A stretch of DNA of 64,000 nt from Tautonia plasticadhaerens (GCF_007752535.1 NZ_CP036426.1:682001-746000), one strand, 5' to 3'; positions 28,601 through 37,240 are shown, counted from the stretch's first letter. Translations and numbers: made by a program. The notes: a model not told the origin generated them from the sequence alone.

Positions 28601-29416
28601 GGGATCGTCCTCGATTTCGCCGACCGCCTCTCCCGGTTCGGGCCCGACGACTCGCTGGTCCTCTGCCTGGCCGGGTGGGTCGAGTACCCCTACTCCCAGA
28701 CCAACTACGCGGCCTCGACCGCCGGCGTCGAGCTGATGCCGCCGGTCCTGGAACGCCTCCGGGACGACGGCTCGTGGGAGGTCATCGAGGCCGACCCAGG
28801 CTATCCTGCCGGGCTGCCCCGGATGACGACGCTCGACCTGACCGGCAAGCTGACCGGCGATCGCTGCGTCCTCCGGGTCCGGACGAACATGGAATGCTAC
28901 TGGGATCACGCCTTCCTCGCCGTCCGGGACCCCGAGGCCGAGCGAGCGCTCCGGGTCACCTCGCTCCCCGTCTCCCGGGCGAAGCTGGGGGCGAAGGGTT
29001 ACATCCGGGAGGTGTCCCCCGACGGCCGGCTCCCACTGCTCTACGACTACGAGTACGTCGACCCGGCCCCGCTGGCCCCATTCGCCGGGAGGCTGACCCG
29101 CTTCGGCGACGTGACCGAGCTGCTCACCGCCGACGACGACCGCCTCTGCCTGGTGGGCCCCGGCGACGAGTTGCGGTTCGAATTCGACGCCACCGCCCCA
29201 GGGCTCCCCGAGGCCTGGACGCGCAGCTTCGTGCTCCGCTCGATCGGCTACTGCAAGGACGCCGACCCGTTCACCGCCGGGAGCGACGCCGTCGGCCCGC
29301 TCCCCTGGAAGGACATGCCCGAATATCCGTTCGGGCCGGGCGTCGAGCGGCCCCGCGACCCGGAGTCTCAACGCGATCTCGACACCTATCAGACCCGCAT
29401 CGCCGGGGGCGATTGA
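25640..29416 (+). CDS. Very large lipoprotein with TPR, FG-GAP/VCBS and ASPIC/UnbV-like regions
   Basis: The 1258-residue product has a lipoprotein signal (LMLPGCGWF, Cys26). Helical TPR-like repeats span about 45-250 (EQAIALLDEVLAEEPDNLHA). FG-GAP/VCBS calcium-binding-type repeats occur at about 330-690, for example DFDADFFPDLYLARVG and DLDLDGDLDLFVVN. An ASPIC/UnbV-like segment lies at about 745-830 (RTNPHGLGTKVSLEGADLS to VRLRWPDGVMQTELNQAADV). About 420 further residues follow with no match I recognise. CRTAC1-like FG-GAP proteins fold as propellers on the cell surface, often in polysaccharide breakdown or adhesion. The anchor and acidic repeats imply a surface or periplasmic role. Confidence 0.85.
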   Translation: MRLPRRDCPPLLALVPLAILLMLPGCGWFKGKGPAVPGADIPGILPSQMEPVLEAHYAGLGHMERYEYADAAARFREIRELAPDWQPAKINLAIALLNQTGEAIADDESQSGGATEAGGDGGPDRFEQAIALLDEVLAEEPDNLHAHYSKAIILEQVGRWKEAHDEFAAVVEGDPYDAHALYWYAVTMPDSSGTERAALFEPEKLVEPLERALAINPYLVPALYNLSRVYVRPEVGRREDYDRLTDLKNRLDPQRSEPPPGMGDTAAKVYGEMGRYAELVGPPSRRVPPVADAPPPRFSEMRVAEVEFPEGHRWASKGDFTGPLAVVGRARDRFGAGVAAFDADRDGKIDLYATAAVVGPDGVRDALLLNLGDGRFVDASAEFGLPTDLPSIGVAAGDFDADFFPDLYLARVGPNLLLRNTGEGRFEDLTEATDTDGGDALTVTARWLDLDLDGDLDLFVVNHCDVSRSEQAFTDDSEGGAFTVAYRNDGTPVPVDAGTSLSAAPLAVEGPKANAVAGLETAFSDWSDAIALHDAEVPHSAVAALDIDSDRDLDLVLAADGQPLRVALNDRLGQFHAVDLPADNLAARLGGLLVVDLDQDGRPDLVGLGANGGAIAWRNSSEGRGEALDLKLEPWPIDAKGWRSATVADLDLDGHPDLLSTSLADGEIPAWARNEGDRSSARPLPTAPAASSEDDPSPILGGALVDLFDESPLPDAVYVRDGAPPIVAENLGNGRRWLGLDLAGRWNIYPELMRTNPHGLGTKVSLEGADLSVQYHHTSTESGTAQSITPVVLGLGSSELVPLVRLRWPDGVMQTELNQAADVMVTLAEKNRKTGSCPVLFTWNGERFACIGDILGGGGMGYLVAPGVYSQPDRDEMVHVRADQLAEQGGVYRLSITEPMDEVSYLDHLVLDVVDRPPGVDAHPDERFSPGGNRPTGELIAWRETIAPQAATDLEGDDVLETLSANDRDTVDDFKRHVRWIGYADEHGIVLDFADRLSRFGPDDSLVLCLAGWVEYPYSQTNYAASTAGVELMPPVLERLRDDGSWEVIEADPGYPAGLPRMTTLDLTGKLTGDRCVLRVRTNMECYWDHAFLAVRDPEAERALRVTSLPVSRAKLGAKGYIREVSPDGRLPLLYDYEYVDPAPLAPFAGRLTRFGDVTELLTADDDRLCLVGPGDELRFEFDATAPGLPEAWTRSFVLRSIGYCKDADPFTAGSDAVGPLPWKDMPEYPFGPGVERPRDPESQRDLDTYQTRIAGGD

Positions 29417-29482
29417 ACGACCGATGCATCCCGTCCTCCGAGCCGGGAGCCATGAGAACCCATCCGAGCGGGAGGAGCAGCG

Positions 29483-29938
29483 ATGGACGAGGCCGGGGGA
29501 TTCTGCGGACTGATCGCGATCGTCCTCGTGCTCGTCCTCGGCTTCGTCGTGTGGACGTCCTCCCGCCCGGATCCCGACCCTGCCCCCGGGGCGGGGGCGG
29601 TCGCATCCGAGTCCCGGGGTCGGGACCGAGGCGGGCGCGACGGCCTGGGACCGCCCGCCTCCCGGTCGATCGGACCCCCGGCCATCCTCGCGATCGTCGG
29701 TGCGCTCTATGTCGGCGGACTGTTCTTTCTGCGTCCGAGGGCCCGTCGGGCGAAGCGGAACGGCGCGACGGACCAGCAGGCCGCGCTGATCGCGTTGCTC
29801 TCCTTCGCCTTCAGCCCCGTGGTGGTGCCGGTGCACCTGGCCTGGGGCGGTCTCGGGCTGCTCGGCCGAGCCCTGACCAGCGGGCCCGATTCCGGGGACA
29901 AGCCGAAGCCCCACCGGGGCGCGAACGACCTCGACTGA
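29483..29938 (+). CDS. Small two- or three-helix membrane protein
   Basis: The 151-residue protein has an N-terminal membrane helix (GLIAIVLVLVLGFVVWTSS), a Pro/Asp-rich charged linker, a second helix (PPAILAIVGALYVGGLFFL) and a third, weaker hydrophobic stretch at about 95-120. The C-terminus is basic. I see no known motif. It follows the giant lipoprotein by 66 bases, and GGAGGAGCAG lies six bases before the ATG. Confidence 0.6.
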   Translation: MDEAGGFCGLIAIVLVLVLGFVVWTSSRPDPDPAPGAGAVASESRGRDRGGRDGLGPPASRSIGPPAILAIVGALYVGGLFFLRPRARRAKRNGATDQQAALIALLSFAFSPVVVPVHLAWGGLGLLGRALTSGPDSGDKPKPHRGANDLD

Positions 29939-30029
29939 GGTGCCCCGAAGGGATCGGATCGCAGCGCCTGCTCCTGCGAGATCCGGCGGGACGCGCACCC
30001 CCCCGCGTTCGATGCCTCAGGATGTCGGT

Positions 30030-32429
30030 TCAGCCCTCATTGCTCGTCCCCTCAGCGGGAGCCGCCCGGACCTCCTCGGCCTTCCCCCGCCACTCCGGGA
30101 TCGCCTCGACCAGCCGCTCGCGGGACGGCCCCGACAATTTCTTCTCCGTGTGGGGGATCAGGGCGTCGAGTTCGAGGGCCCGCTCCGCCTCGCCGGCCGC
30201 CCGATCGAACTGGTCGACGGCCGCGAGCGCCTCGGCCGCCTGAGCATGGGCGAGGGCGCTGGTGGGATTCAGCTCGGCGATCGTGTAGGCGGCATCGGCG
30301 ATGATCGTCCGCAACTGGCCCTGCACCGAGGAAGGCAGGTCCCGTCTCGCGTCGAGCATCCGGGCGGCGATGTTCAACCGGGCGACTCGGACCTCCAGCG
30401 AGAGGGGACTGCGGGGCGGGGTCCGGGCCTCGGTGAGGATCTCCTCGACCCGGTTCCAGGCCGCGTCCTCCGGAGGCGCCCCCCGCCCGAGCCAGGCGAG
30501 CAACTCCAGCTCGGCCAGGGCGAGATAGGGGCGGGTGGCGTAGGCGTCGGCGGCGATGGCGCGGTCGAGCAGGCGGGCGACCTCGTCCATGTCTTCCTGC
30601 CTCGGGATATTGGGGTGGTCGGCGAGGATGGCGTCGGCCCGGTTCATGAGCGCCTGGGATCTCCAGTAGGGGGAGACCGTGCCGTAGAAGGTGCCGAGCA
30701 GGGCCGAGAGGACCGCCGCCGCCACGAAGGGGGGGAAGAGGCCCGGCAACTCCCGGAGCCTCCCGGCGGGCCGGTCGTCCCTGAGGTTGAGGCCGACCGC
30801 CGCCAGGCCCCAGAGCATGCAGGAGACCGGCGCGTAGCCGATGCCCCCGGCCGCGAGCAGGTTGACCGCGATCGCCACCACCGCGGCCCCGAAGGCGACC
30901 CCGGACGGCGGGACCCTCGCCCAGAGCGGACCGGCCAGCCCGACGGCCAGCCCCCAGCCCGCGCCGAGCACGAGCCAGCGGAGCAGGGATTCGTTGTCAT
31001 CGGCGAAGAGATTCAGGTCGCCGAGCATCAGGACCGCCAGCCATCCCCCGAGCCCTCCCCAGGCCAGCAGGGAGGCGGGCCGGGGCGGGTCGGCCTCCAT
31101 CGCCGGATTCGATGCCGGCTCGTCGCTCCCGCGTCGAGCCGGACCGAGCAGATTCCAGAGCACCAATCCGAGCCCGAGCACCAGCAGGAACAGTCCGGCG
31201 ATCCCGGCGACGACCCAGACTTCCAGGAGGAGGTTATGCGGGTCGGCGACGTCCTCACTCGCCTCGACGAGCTTGTGCAAGCGGTACTCCGGCCGGAAGT
31301 TCCCGGGGCCGAGGCCGGCCAGCCAGGCGCCGCCGTCGGTGAGGACCCTCCAGGCGCCGACCCAGTACTCGAACCGGAACCGCAGGGACCGGGTCGCCTC
31401 CGTCAGCACCTGCCGATCGAGGTAGCCGAGGCGAAAGAGCCCGGCCGCCGCCAGGCCCCCGGCGACGATCGACCCCAGGGCCCCGCCGATGACCCCCCGC
31501 CGGCCCAGCTTCGGGCCCAGGCCGACCGCGAGGATCGCCCCACCCACCACCAGGCCGAGGAAGGCGCTCCGACTCTTGGTCAGCAGCAGCACGACGAGCA
31601 GCAGCAGCACCGGAAGCGCCGCCATCGGCAGCGAGGACCAGGTCGGTTGCGGGTTGAAGGGATCCCGATCACCCCGGAACCTTCGCGCCAGCCCCGCCAG
31701 CAGGACGCCGAGGCCCAGCACGAGCGGCCCGACGACGTAGCCCCCCAGCGAGTTCGCCAGGGCGAAGGTCGAATAGGGTTCTTTCGAGCCGACCAGCCGG
31801 TCGGCGAACAGCCGGTATTCGGGGGAGCCCGGCTCCGCCGTCACCCCTGCCAGGGCCATCACGCGCTCGGGGTTCCGCTCGTACTGCCGACGAAGCTCGG
31901 GCAGTTCGACGCCGACCTGATAGACCGCATACGCCGAGACCGCCGCCGCCGTCGCCGCGAGGATGCCGGCCAGGGCCCAGGATTCCGCCCGGGTCCTCGG
32001 CAGATTCCGGAGCAGGACGTAGGCGAGCCCCACGCCGGCCCACTGCCACGCCAGGTTGATCGCCACCCGGCGGTCCAGCGCCTGCGAGGCGCTCACCCCG
32101 ACCGCCGCGATCAGCCCGACGATCGCCGCGTCGGCCCACGAGAATCGGAACCGGAGCGACCGACCGAGCATCGCCCCCGTCACCGCGAGGGTGGCGGTGG
32201 CGAGCAGGGCGAAGGTCCAAGGGAGCTGCTGCCCCGTCTCCAGCTCGGTCATCCCCTCCGCCGGCCAGTAGGCCCGGGCGACGACCAGGGCGGCGGTCAG
32301 CCCCAGCGCGATCCGGCGGATCCGTTCGCCGAGCCAGGAGGAGTCCTCCTGCCCCGAATCGACCGGGACCGACGACGATCGGGAGGTCGTGATCGGGGGG
32401 CGTCGCGTCTTGCCGGCTCGGCTGCCCAT
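30030..32429 (-). CDS. O-antigen ligase/polymerase-like membrane protein with C-terminal repeats
   Basis: About 799 residues starting at ATG 32429, which overlaps the stop of the upstream WecA-like gene by one base. About 12 hydrophobic segments occupy 40-540. The periplasmic Wzy_C-type loop LAGLGPGNFRPEYRLHKL, then DPHNLLLEVWVVAG, carries the conserved His of WaaL-like enzymes. The C-terminal 250 residues are soluble and helical with TPR-like character (ARLLDRAIAADAYATRPYLA; AHAQAAEALAAVDQFDRAAG). O-antigen ligase family proteins attach or polymerise polyprenyl-linked glycans at the outer face of the inner membrane. The upstream WecA-like gene fits a glycan pathway. Confidence 0.85.
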   Translation of the reverse strand: MGSRAGKTRRPPITTSRSSSVPVDSGQEDSSWLGERIRRIALGLTAALVVARAYWPAEGMTELETGQQLPWTFALLATATLAVTGAMLGRSLRFRFSWADAAIVGLIAAVGVSASQALDRRVAINLAWQWAGVGLAYVLLRNLPRTRAESWALAGILAATAAAVSAYAVYQVGVELPELRRQYERNPERVMALAGVTAEPGSPEYRLFADRLVGSKEPYSTFALANSLGGYVVGPLVLGLGVLLAGLARRFRGDRDPFNPQPTWSSLPMAALPVLLLLVVLLLTKSRSAFLGLVVGGAILAVGLGPKLGRRGVIGGALGSIVAGGLAAAGLFRLGYLDRQVLTEATRSLRFRFEYWVGAWRVLTDGGAWLAGLGPGNFRPEYRLHKLVEASEDVADPHNLLLEVWVVAGIAGLFLLVLGLGLVLWNLLGPARRGSDEPASNPAMEADPPRPASLLAWGGLGGWLAVLMLGDLNLFADDNESLLRWLVLGAGWGLAVGLAGPLWARVPPSGVAFGAAVVAIAVNLLAAGGIGYAPVSCMLWGLAAVGLNLRDDRPAGRLRELPGLFPPFVAAAVLSALLGTFYGTVSPYWRSQALMNRADAILADHPNIPRQEDMDEVARLLDRAIAADAYATRPYLALAELELLAWLGRGAPPEDAAWNRVEEILTEARTPPRSPLSLEVRVARLNIAARMLDARRDLPSSVQGQLRTIIADAAYTIAELNPTSALAHAQAAEALAAVDQFDRAAGEAERALELDALIPHTEKKLSGPSRERLVEAIPEWRGKAEEVRAAPAEGTSNEG

Positions 32430-33577
32430 CAGCGGATTGATCCCGTGGTCGCCTCGTCGGCCGGTGCCGGTGGCGACGGGGGCCCCGACGCCGTCGCCTT
32501 CGGCCGCTTGATTTCCAGGATCGCCACGACGCCCAGCACGCAGAGCGTCTGCGACACCACGACCGCCGCCCCCCAGCCGTCGAGCCGGTGCAGCAGCAAG
32601 GCCCCCAGGCCCCCGGAGAGCGTCACCAGGTAGATCGTCCGCACGGCCCACGGCGGGGTCAACCCGCGTTCGATCAGCCGGTGCGAGAAGTGGCTCCGGT
32701 CCGCCTGGAAGGGACTGCGGCCCGCCCGCACGCGGATCAGGATGACCGACGCCGTGTCGTAGAGCGGCACGGCCATCACCAGCAGCGGGGCGAGCACCCC
32801 GTACGGCGAGTCACCCGAGCCCGGGTAATCCTTCGTGAAGGTGCCGACCACCGTCATCGCCCCGAGCAGGAACCCGAGGAAATTGCTCCCCGCGTCCCCC
32901 ATGAAGAGCCTGGCGGGGGGGGAATTGTGCACCAGGAACCCCGCCAGGGACCCCGCCAGCACCAGCAAGACCGCGGGCACGAACAGCGCACCGACCGCCG
33001 CCTGCGCCCCGACGAACAGCAACGCGACGATCAGGCCCACCCCCGCCGACAGCCCGTCCATGTTGTCGAGGAAGTTGAACGAATTGGTCAGCCCGACCAC
33101 CCAGAGGATCGTGATCCCCCACCGGATCGGGGGCCAGCCGAGCGGCCCGAACAGGGTGATCTGCGCCCCGGCCGCGACCAGCCCCGCCGCCGCCAGCACC
33201 TGCAGGGCCAGCCTCGGCTTCCAGTCGAGTCGGAAACGGTCGTCGGCCAGGCCGACGAGCATCATCCCGGTCGCCAGGCCGACGATGACCCAGAGCGAGC
33301 GGACCCGGAGCATCGACCCCTCGGCATGTTTCGACATCTCGGGGGGGAGGGGGAGCCCGGAGGCGACCCAGGCCGTCCCCAGGCCGAGCACCAGGACGAG
33401 CGCCAGCCAGATGGCGACGCCGCCCCCCATCGGGGTCGGCGCCTCGTGGGCCTTCCGTCCCCCCGGGGTGTCGATCAGCCCCACCCGAGGGGCCACCGAA
33501 CGCACCACCAGGCAGAGCCCGTAGCAGAGCACCGCCCCCGCCGAGAACAGGCCGAGCCCGGCCATCGCCTCGATCAC
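32429..33577 (-). CDS. WecA/MraY-like polyprenyl-phosphate sugar-1-phosphate transferase
   Basis: I chose GTG 33577, which overlaps the upstream stop codon as GTGA, giving 382 residues; an ATG four codons in is an alternative. The protein is polytopic with the family motifs HEAPTPMGGGVAIW, LVGLADDRFRLDWKPRLALQ (Asp pair), NSFNFLDNMDGLSAG (the NxxNxxDxxDGL catalytic motif) and FMGDAGSNFLGFLLG. Such enzymes load a sugar-1-phosphate, commonly GlcNAc-1-P, onto undecaprenyl phosphate to start glycan synthesis. Because MraY normally sits in the dcw cluster, a WecA/TagO-type role is more likely here. Its end couples to the O-antigen-ligase-like gene. Confidence 0.92.
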   Translation of the reverse strand: MIEAMAGLGLFSAGAVLCYGLCLVVRSVAPRVGLIDTPGGRKAHEAPTPMGGGVAIWLALVLVLGLGTAWVASGLPLPPEMSKHAEGSMLRVRSLWVIVGLATGMMLVGLADDRFRLDWKPRLALQVLAAAGLVAAGAQITLFGPLGWPPIRWGITILWVVGLTNSFNFLDNMDGLSAGVGLIVALLFVGAQAAVGALFVPAVLLVLAGSLAGFLVHNSPPARLFMGDAGSNFLGFLLGAMTVVGTFTKDYPGSGDSPYGVLAPLLVMAVPLYDTASVILIRVRAGRSPFQADRSHFSHRLIERGLTPPWAVRTIYLVTLSGGLGALLLHRLDGWGAAVVVSQTLCVLGVVAILEIKRPKATASGPPSPPAPADEATTGSIR

Positions 33578-33879
33578 GAGTCGGCCTCCGTGCCCTCGGC
33601 CGTCGCCGATGCGCGGTCCCCTCCCTCCCGTTTCAGGCGCCGGAGGGTGAGCATCCCGTCGGCCACGCAGGCGACGAGCAGCGCCAGGAAGCCGGTGGTC
33701 ACGCCGAGGAAGACCCGCCACTCGATCGGCCGGTCGGGGGGCCAGCTCGGCCGCTCCCCGCCCCGGCCGACGACGAAGATCGCCAGCGGGCCGGCAAAGG
33801 TCAGCAGGGTGAGCATCCCGAAGAGGACCATCGGCAGGGCCCGGGTCGTCGGGCCCTGCGCGGGGCCGTCCGGGGTCAT
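33574..33879 (-). CDS. Small two-helix membrane protein between proS and the WecA-like gene
   Basis: The 101-residue product starts at ATG 33879, overlapping the proS stop as ATGA, and ends overlapping the next gene's GTG. Two hydrophobic segments, MVLFGMLTLLTFAGPLAIFV and VFLGVTTGFLALLVACVADG, flank a short Pro-rich loop; the tail is charged. No family recognised. Its coupling at both ends makes translation likely. It might be a partner of the WecA-like transferase. Confidence 0.7.
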   Translation of the reverse strand: MTPDGPAQGPTTRALPMVLFGMLTLLTFAGPLAIFVVGRGGERPSWPPDRPIEWRVFLGVTTGFLALLVACVADGMLTLRRLKREGGDRASATAEGTEADS

Positions 33880-35657
33880 GCCGATTGCCCCTGACGGGCG
33901 GCCCGCTGCTCGGCCCGCTGCGCCACCCGGCGGTCCTCGGCCTGCCGCGCGGCGATCAGCTTCTCCACCACGGCCAGGCCCGCCCCCTCGGCCGGCACGG
34001 TCGACGCCTCGGCTTCGTGCCGCCACTTCAGCTCGACCTTCCCCTCCTTCAGCCCCCGATCGCCGACGACCACCCGCAGGGGGACCCCGATCAGGTCGGC
34101 GTCCTTGAACTTGGGGCCGGGACGCTGGTCCCGGTCGTCGATCAGCACGTCGGCCCCGGCGAACTTCAGGGCCTCGGCGATCTCGCTCGCCTTGGCCATC
34201 ACCTCGCCGTCCGGGTCGACCTGGAGCGGGACGATCAGCACCTCGTAGGGCGCGAGGTTCAGGGGCCAGATGATCCCGTTCTTGTCGTTCCCCGCCTCGA
34301 CGGCGGAGGCGACGATCCGGTTCACGCCGATCCCGTAGCACCCCATGATGAGCGGGTGCGTCTTCCCCTCGGCGTCCTGGAACATCGCCCCCATCGCGTC
34401 GGAATACTTAGTGCCGAGCTTGAAGACGTGGCCGATCTCGATCCCGTTGCCCACCTCCAGCGTCGCCCCGCACCGGGGGCAGGGATCACCGGCCAGGGCG
34501 TTGCGGAGGTCGAGCACCCGGTCGAGCGGGAAGTCCCGGCCGGGGACGACGTCCTTCAAGTGGACGTCCTCCTTGTTCCCGCCGACGACTACCCGGGGCA
34601 TGGCCGCGACCGACTGGTCCACGACCATCGGGAGCTTGAGGTCGACCGGCCCGAGGAAGCCCATCGGGGCACCGGTGGCCTTCTGGATCGCCGCCGCGTC
34701 GGCCGGCTCCAGGGTCGATGCCCCGAAGGCGCGGCGGACCTTCCCCTCATTCGCCTCGTGATCGCCCCGGACCAGGACGGCCACCGGCTTGCCGTCGGCC
34801 AGGAAGACGAGCAGCTTGCCCGTCTCCTCGGGGGAGACCTTCAGGAACGACGCGACCTCCTCGATCGTCCTCTTCCCCGGCGTCTCGACCTCCGAGGGGG
34901 GCGGTACGTCTCCCGGGGCGGGGGAGGGGTCGTCGATCGTGCCGACCTCCGCCTTCTCCACGTTCGCCGCGTAGCCGCACTTCCCGCAGTGGATGAGCTG
35001 GTCCTCCCCCGAGGGCGAGGGGACCATGAACTCGTGCGAGGCGTCGCCGCCGATCGGGCCGCTCTCGGCCTCGACCGCGACGTAGGGCAGGCCGCAGCGG
35101 TCGAAGATCCGGCAATAGGCCTCGTACATGACCTCGTAGCTGGCGTTGAGCTGCTCGACGTCGGCGCCGAAGCTGTACGCGTCCTTCATCAGGAACTCCC
35201 GGGTCCGGACGATGCCGAACCGGGGACGTGGCTCGTTGCGGAACTTCGTCTGGATCTGATAGGCCGTGATCGGCAACTGGCGATAGGAGGTGAGGAAGGC
35301 CCGGGCGAGGTCGGTGATCACCTCCTCGTGGGTCGGCCCGAGGCAGACCTTGCGGTCGCCCCCGAGGTCGAACTTGATGAGCACCTCGCCCATCGTGCCG
35401 ACCCGGCCGGTCTCCTCCCAGAGCTCGATCGGGTGCATCGCCGGCATCAGCAGTTCCAGCGCCCCGGCGTCGTCCATCTCCTCCCGGACGATCCGCTCGG
35501 CCTTCTTCAGGACCCGGAGGCCCAGGGGGAGATACGTGTAGGTCCCCGCCCCGAGCTGCCGGATCATCCCGGCCCTCAGCAGCAGCACGTGGCTCGGCGC
35601 CACGGCGTCGGCCGGCGACTCCTTCTGGGTCGGGATCAGGGCGTTCGACCAGAGCAC
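33876..35657 (-). CDS. proS: Prolyl-tRNA synthetase
   Basis: At 593 residues this is the bacterial-type ProRS. N-terminal class II motifs (VLLLRAGMIRQLGAGTYTYLPLG; motif 2 in FRNEPRPRFGIVRTREFLMKDAYSF) are followed by an INS editing domain at about 225-390 (the KATGAPMGFLGPV loop carries the editing lysine). Motif 3 is GCYGIGVNRIVASAVEAG at about 448, and the anticodon-binding domain follows. The insert contains CPRCGATLEVG and a CGKCGY segment, possible metal-binding pairs. It charges tRNA-Pro, one of which (UGG) is in this window at 9042. It is the first gene of the minus-strand operon proS, 2-TM protein, WecA-like, ligase-like. Confidence 0.95.
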   Translation of the reverse strand: MLWSNALIPTQKESPADAVAPSHVLLLRAGMIRQLGAGTYTYLPLGLRVLKKAERIVREEMDDAGALELLMPAMHPIELWEETGRVGTMGEVLIKFDLGGDRKVCLGPTHEEVITDLARAFLTSYRQLPITAYQIQTKFRNEPRPRFGIVRTREFLMKDAYSFGADVEQLNASYEVMYEAYCRIFDRCGLPYVAVEAESGPIGGDASHEFMVPSPSGEDQLIHCGKCGYAANVEKAEVGTIDDPSPAPGDVPPPSEVETPGKRTIEEVASFLKVSPEETGKLLVFLADGKPVAVLVRGDHEANEGKVRRAFGASTLEPADAAAIQKATGAPMGFLGPVDLKLPMVVDQSVAAMPRVVVGGNKEDVHLKDVVPGRDFPLDRVLDLRNALAGDPCPRCGATLEVGNGIEIGHVFKLGTKYSDAMGAMFQDAEGKTHPLIMGCYGIGVNRIVASAVEAGNDKNGIIWPLNLAPYEVLIVPLQVDPDGEVMAKASEIAEALKFAGADVLIDDRDQRPGPKFKDADLIGVPLRVVVGDRGLKEGKVELKWRHEAEASTVPAEGAGLAVVEKLIAARQAEDRRVAQRAEQRAARQGQSA

Positions 35658-35769
35658 GGCTTCCTCTCCCGGTGCGATTCGTTGCGGGGCGGTGACGGGA
35701 CGGAGGCCGGACCCTGTCGGTCCGGGCGTCCGGCCGCGAGCGTCGCGACGGCCCGACCGTCGCCCCGGA

Positions 35770-35785
35770 TGTTCCCCGTGGAACG
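35770..35785. other. parS-like site with one core mismatch
   Basis: TGTTCCCCGTGGAACG departs from the palindrome by an A-to-C change in the core plus the last base. It lies in the divergent 294-base region between proS and the multihaem cytochrome gene, 23 kb from parA. Confidence 0.45.
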
Positions 35786-35951
35786 CGAGCCCGGCGGCCC
35801 GACTTAGGATCGCCGAGTCTACCAGAATGCCCCCCTCCGGAAGAAGACGTCGACGATCGGCTCACCCGGCCGATAGACTCGAAGCCCACCTCGCCCCGAC
35901 GCGTCGCGACCGAGGGCGACCGTCCCGCCCCCGGGCCCCGGAGCGCCCCCC

Positions 35952-37184
35952 ATGGCCTCGAACGAACCCGGCACCGACGCCCCCCCGCCCCCACCGGACG
36001 CCTCCTCCCAGATCCGCGAGGCGATCCTCCTCGGCGTCGTCGGGCTGGTCGCCGTCGGCGGGCTCCTCTGGTGGACGGCCCGCGAGCCCGAGCCGGAGGC
36101 CTCCGAGCTCCGGGGCGCCACCTCGGCCCACCCGGCCGGCTTCACCCGGGCGGACTTCGTCGGCGACGACGCCTGCGCCGACTGTCACCCGTCGATCGCC
36201 GTCTACCACGAGCGCAACGGCCACAGCCGGACCTTCCGCCCCGCCGCCGACCGCGCCCTTGCGCAGCAGCTCGACGGCCGGGAGGTCGTCGACTTCGAGC
36301 GGCCCGGGGTCACCTGGAGCTTCCTCCTGGAGGACGACCGCTTCGCCGTCGAGCGTCGGCAGGGGGACCGGGTCGACCGGCTGCCGATCGACTACGCCTT
36401 CGGCTCCGGCTACCACGCCACCACGTTCCTCAGCGTCCTCGACGACGACCCTCGGGACTTCACCCTCCGGGAGCACCGGCTCACCTCCTACGCCGACGGC
36501 TCGGTCCGGATCACCCCCGGCCAGGGGATGGACGAGCCCTCCCCCGGCACCGACGCGCTGGGCCGGATCCTCACCGGGGAGGACGCCTTCGACTGCATCA
36601 AGTGCCACGTCACCCTGACCTCGATGACCGACCCGGACACCGTCGACGTGCACTCGATGATCCCCACCGTCTCCTGCGAGCGTTGCCACGGCCCAGGCCG
36701 CGCGCACGTCGAGGCCGCCCGCCGGGGGGACCACCCCGACGACCTCGCCATGCCCTTCGGCCCCGGCCGCTATTCGGCCAACGACCAGATGCTCCTCTGC
36801 GGCGCCTGCCACCGTCACCCGTCGCAGGCCCCGGTCGCCGCGCTGCGTCCCGGCAATTCCGAGCTCGCCCGCTTCCAGCCCGTCGGCCTGATGCAGTCGG
36901 CCTGCTACATCGAGAGCAATGGCGCCCTGAGCTGCACCACCTGCCACGACGCCCACGACCGCCCTTCCCGCGACGCCTCCTCCTATACCGCCACCTGCCT
37001 CTCCTGCCACAAGCCGTCCCACCCCTCCCAGACGCCCTGCCCTGTCTCCCCATCCCAGGATTGCACCTCCTGCCACATGCCCCGGGTCGACGCCGGGCAG
37101 GGGATCCGGTTCGCCGACCACTGGATCCGGGTCCGGGACGATACCGAGGTCGAACCGCCCGGCGACGCCTCAAGGCCCCACTGA
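35952..37184 (+). CDS. Membrane-anchored seven-haem c-type cytochrome
   Basis: The 410-residue protein has an N-terminal membrane anchor (ILLGVVGLVAVGGLLWWTA at about 24-42). Seven CxxCH haem-attachment motifs follow: CADCH, CIKCH, CERCH, CGACH, CTTCH, CLSCH and CTSCH. The layout resembles cytochrome c-554/NrfA-related multihaem electron-transfer proteins, with haem pairs close together. There is no signal of a nitrite-reductase active-site lysine motif (CxxCK). It probably carries electrons in the periplasm or paryphoplasm; the donor and acceptor are unknown. A strong terminator lies 25 bases after the stop. Confidence 0.9.
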   Translation: MASNEPGTDAPPPPPDASSQIREAILLGVVGLVAVGGLLWWTAREPEPEASELRGATSAHPAGFTRADFVGDDACADCHPSIAVYHERNGHSRTFRPAADRALAQQLDGREVVDFERPGVTWSFLLEDDRFAVERRQGDRVDRLPIDYAFGSGYHATTFLSVLDDDPRDFTLREHRLTSYADGSVRITPGQGMDEPSPGTDALGRILTGEDAFDCIKCHVTLTSMTDPDTVDVHSMIPTVSCERCHGPGRAHVEAARRGDHPDDLAMPFGPGRYSANDQMLLCGACHRHPSQAPVAALRPGNSELARFQPVGLMQSACYIESNGALSCTTCHDAHDRPSRDASSYTATCLSCHKPSHPSQTPCPVSPSQDCTSCHMPRVDAGQGIRFADHWIRVRDDTEVEPPGDASRPH

Positions 37185-37209
37185 GCGACGGCGGGCACCG
37201 ATCGGCACG

Positions 37210-37240
37210 TCGGCCCTCGGCAACACGAGGGCCGATTTTA
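37210..37240 (+). terminator. Rho-independent terminator after the multihaem cytochrome
   Basis: TCGGCCCTCG and CGAGGGCCGA form a perfect 10-bp stem with a 6-base loop, followed by TTTTA. This is the clearest intrinsic terminator in the window. Confidence 0.88.
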
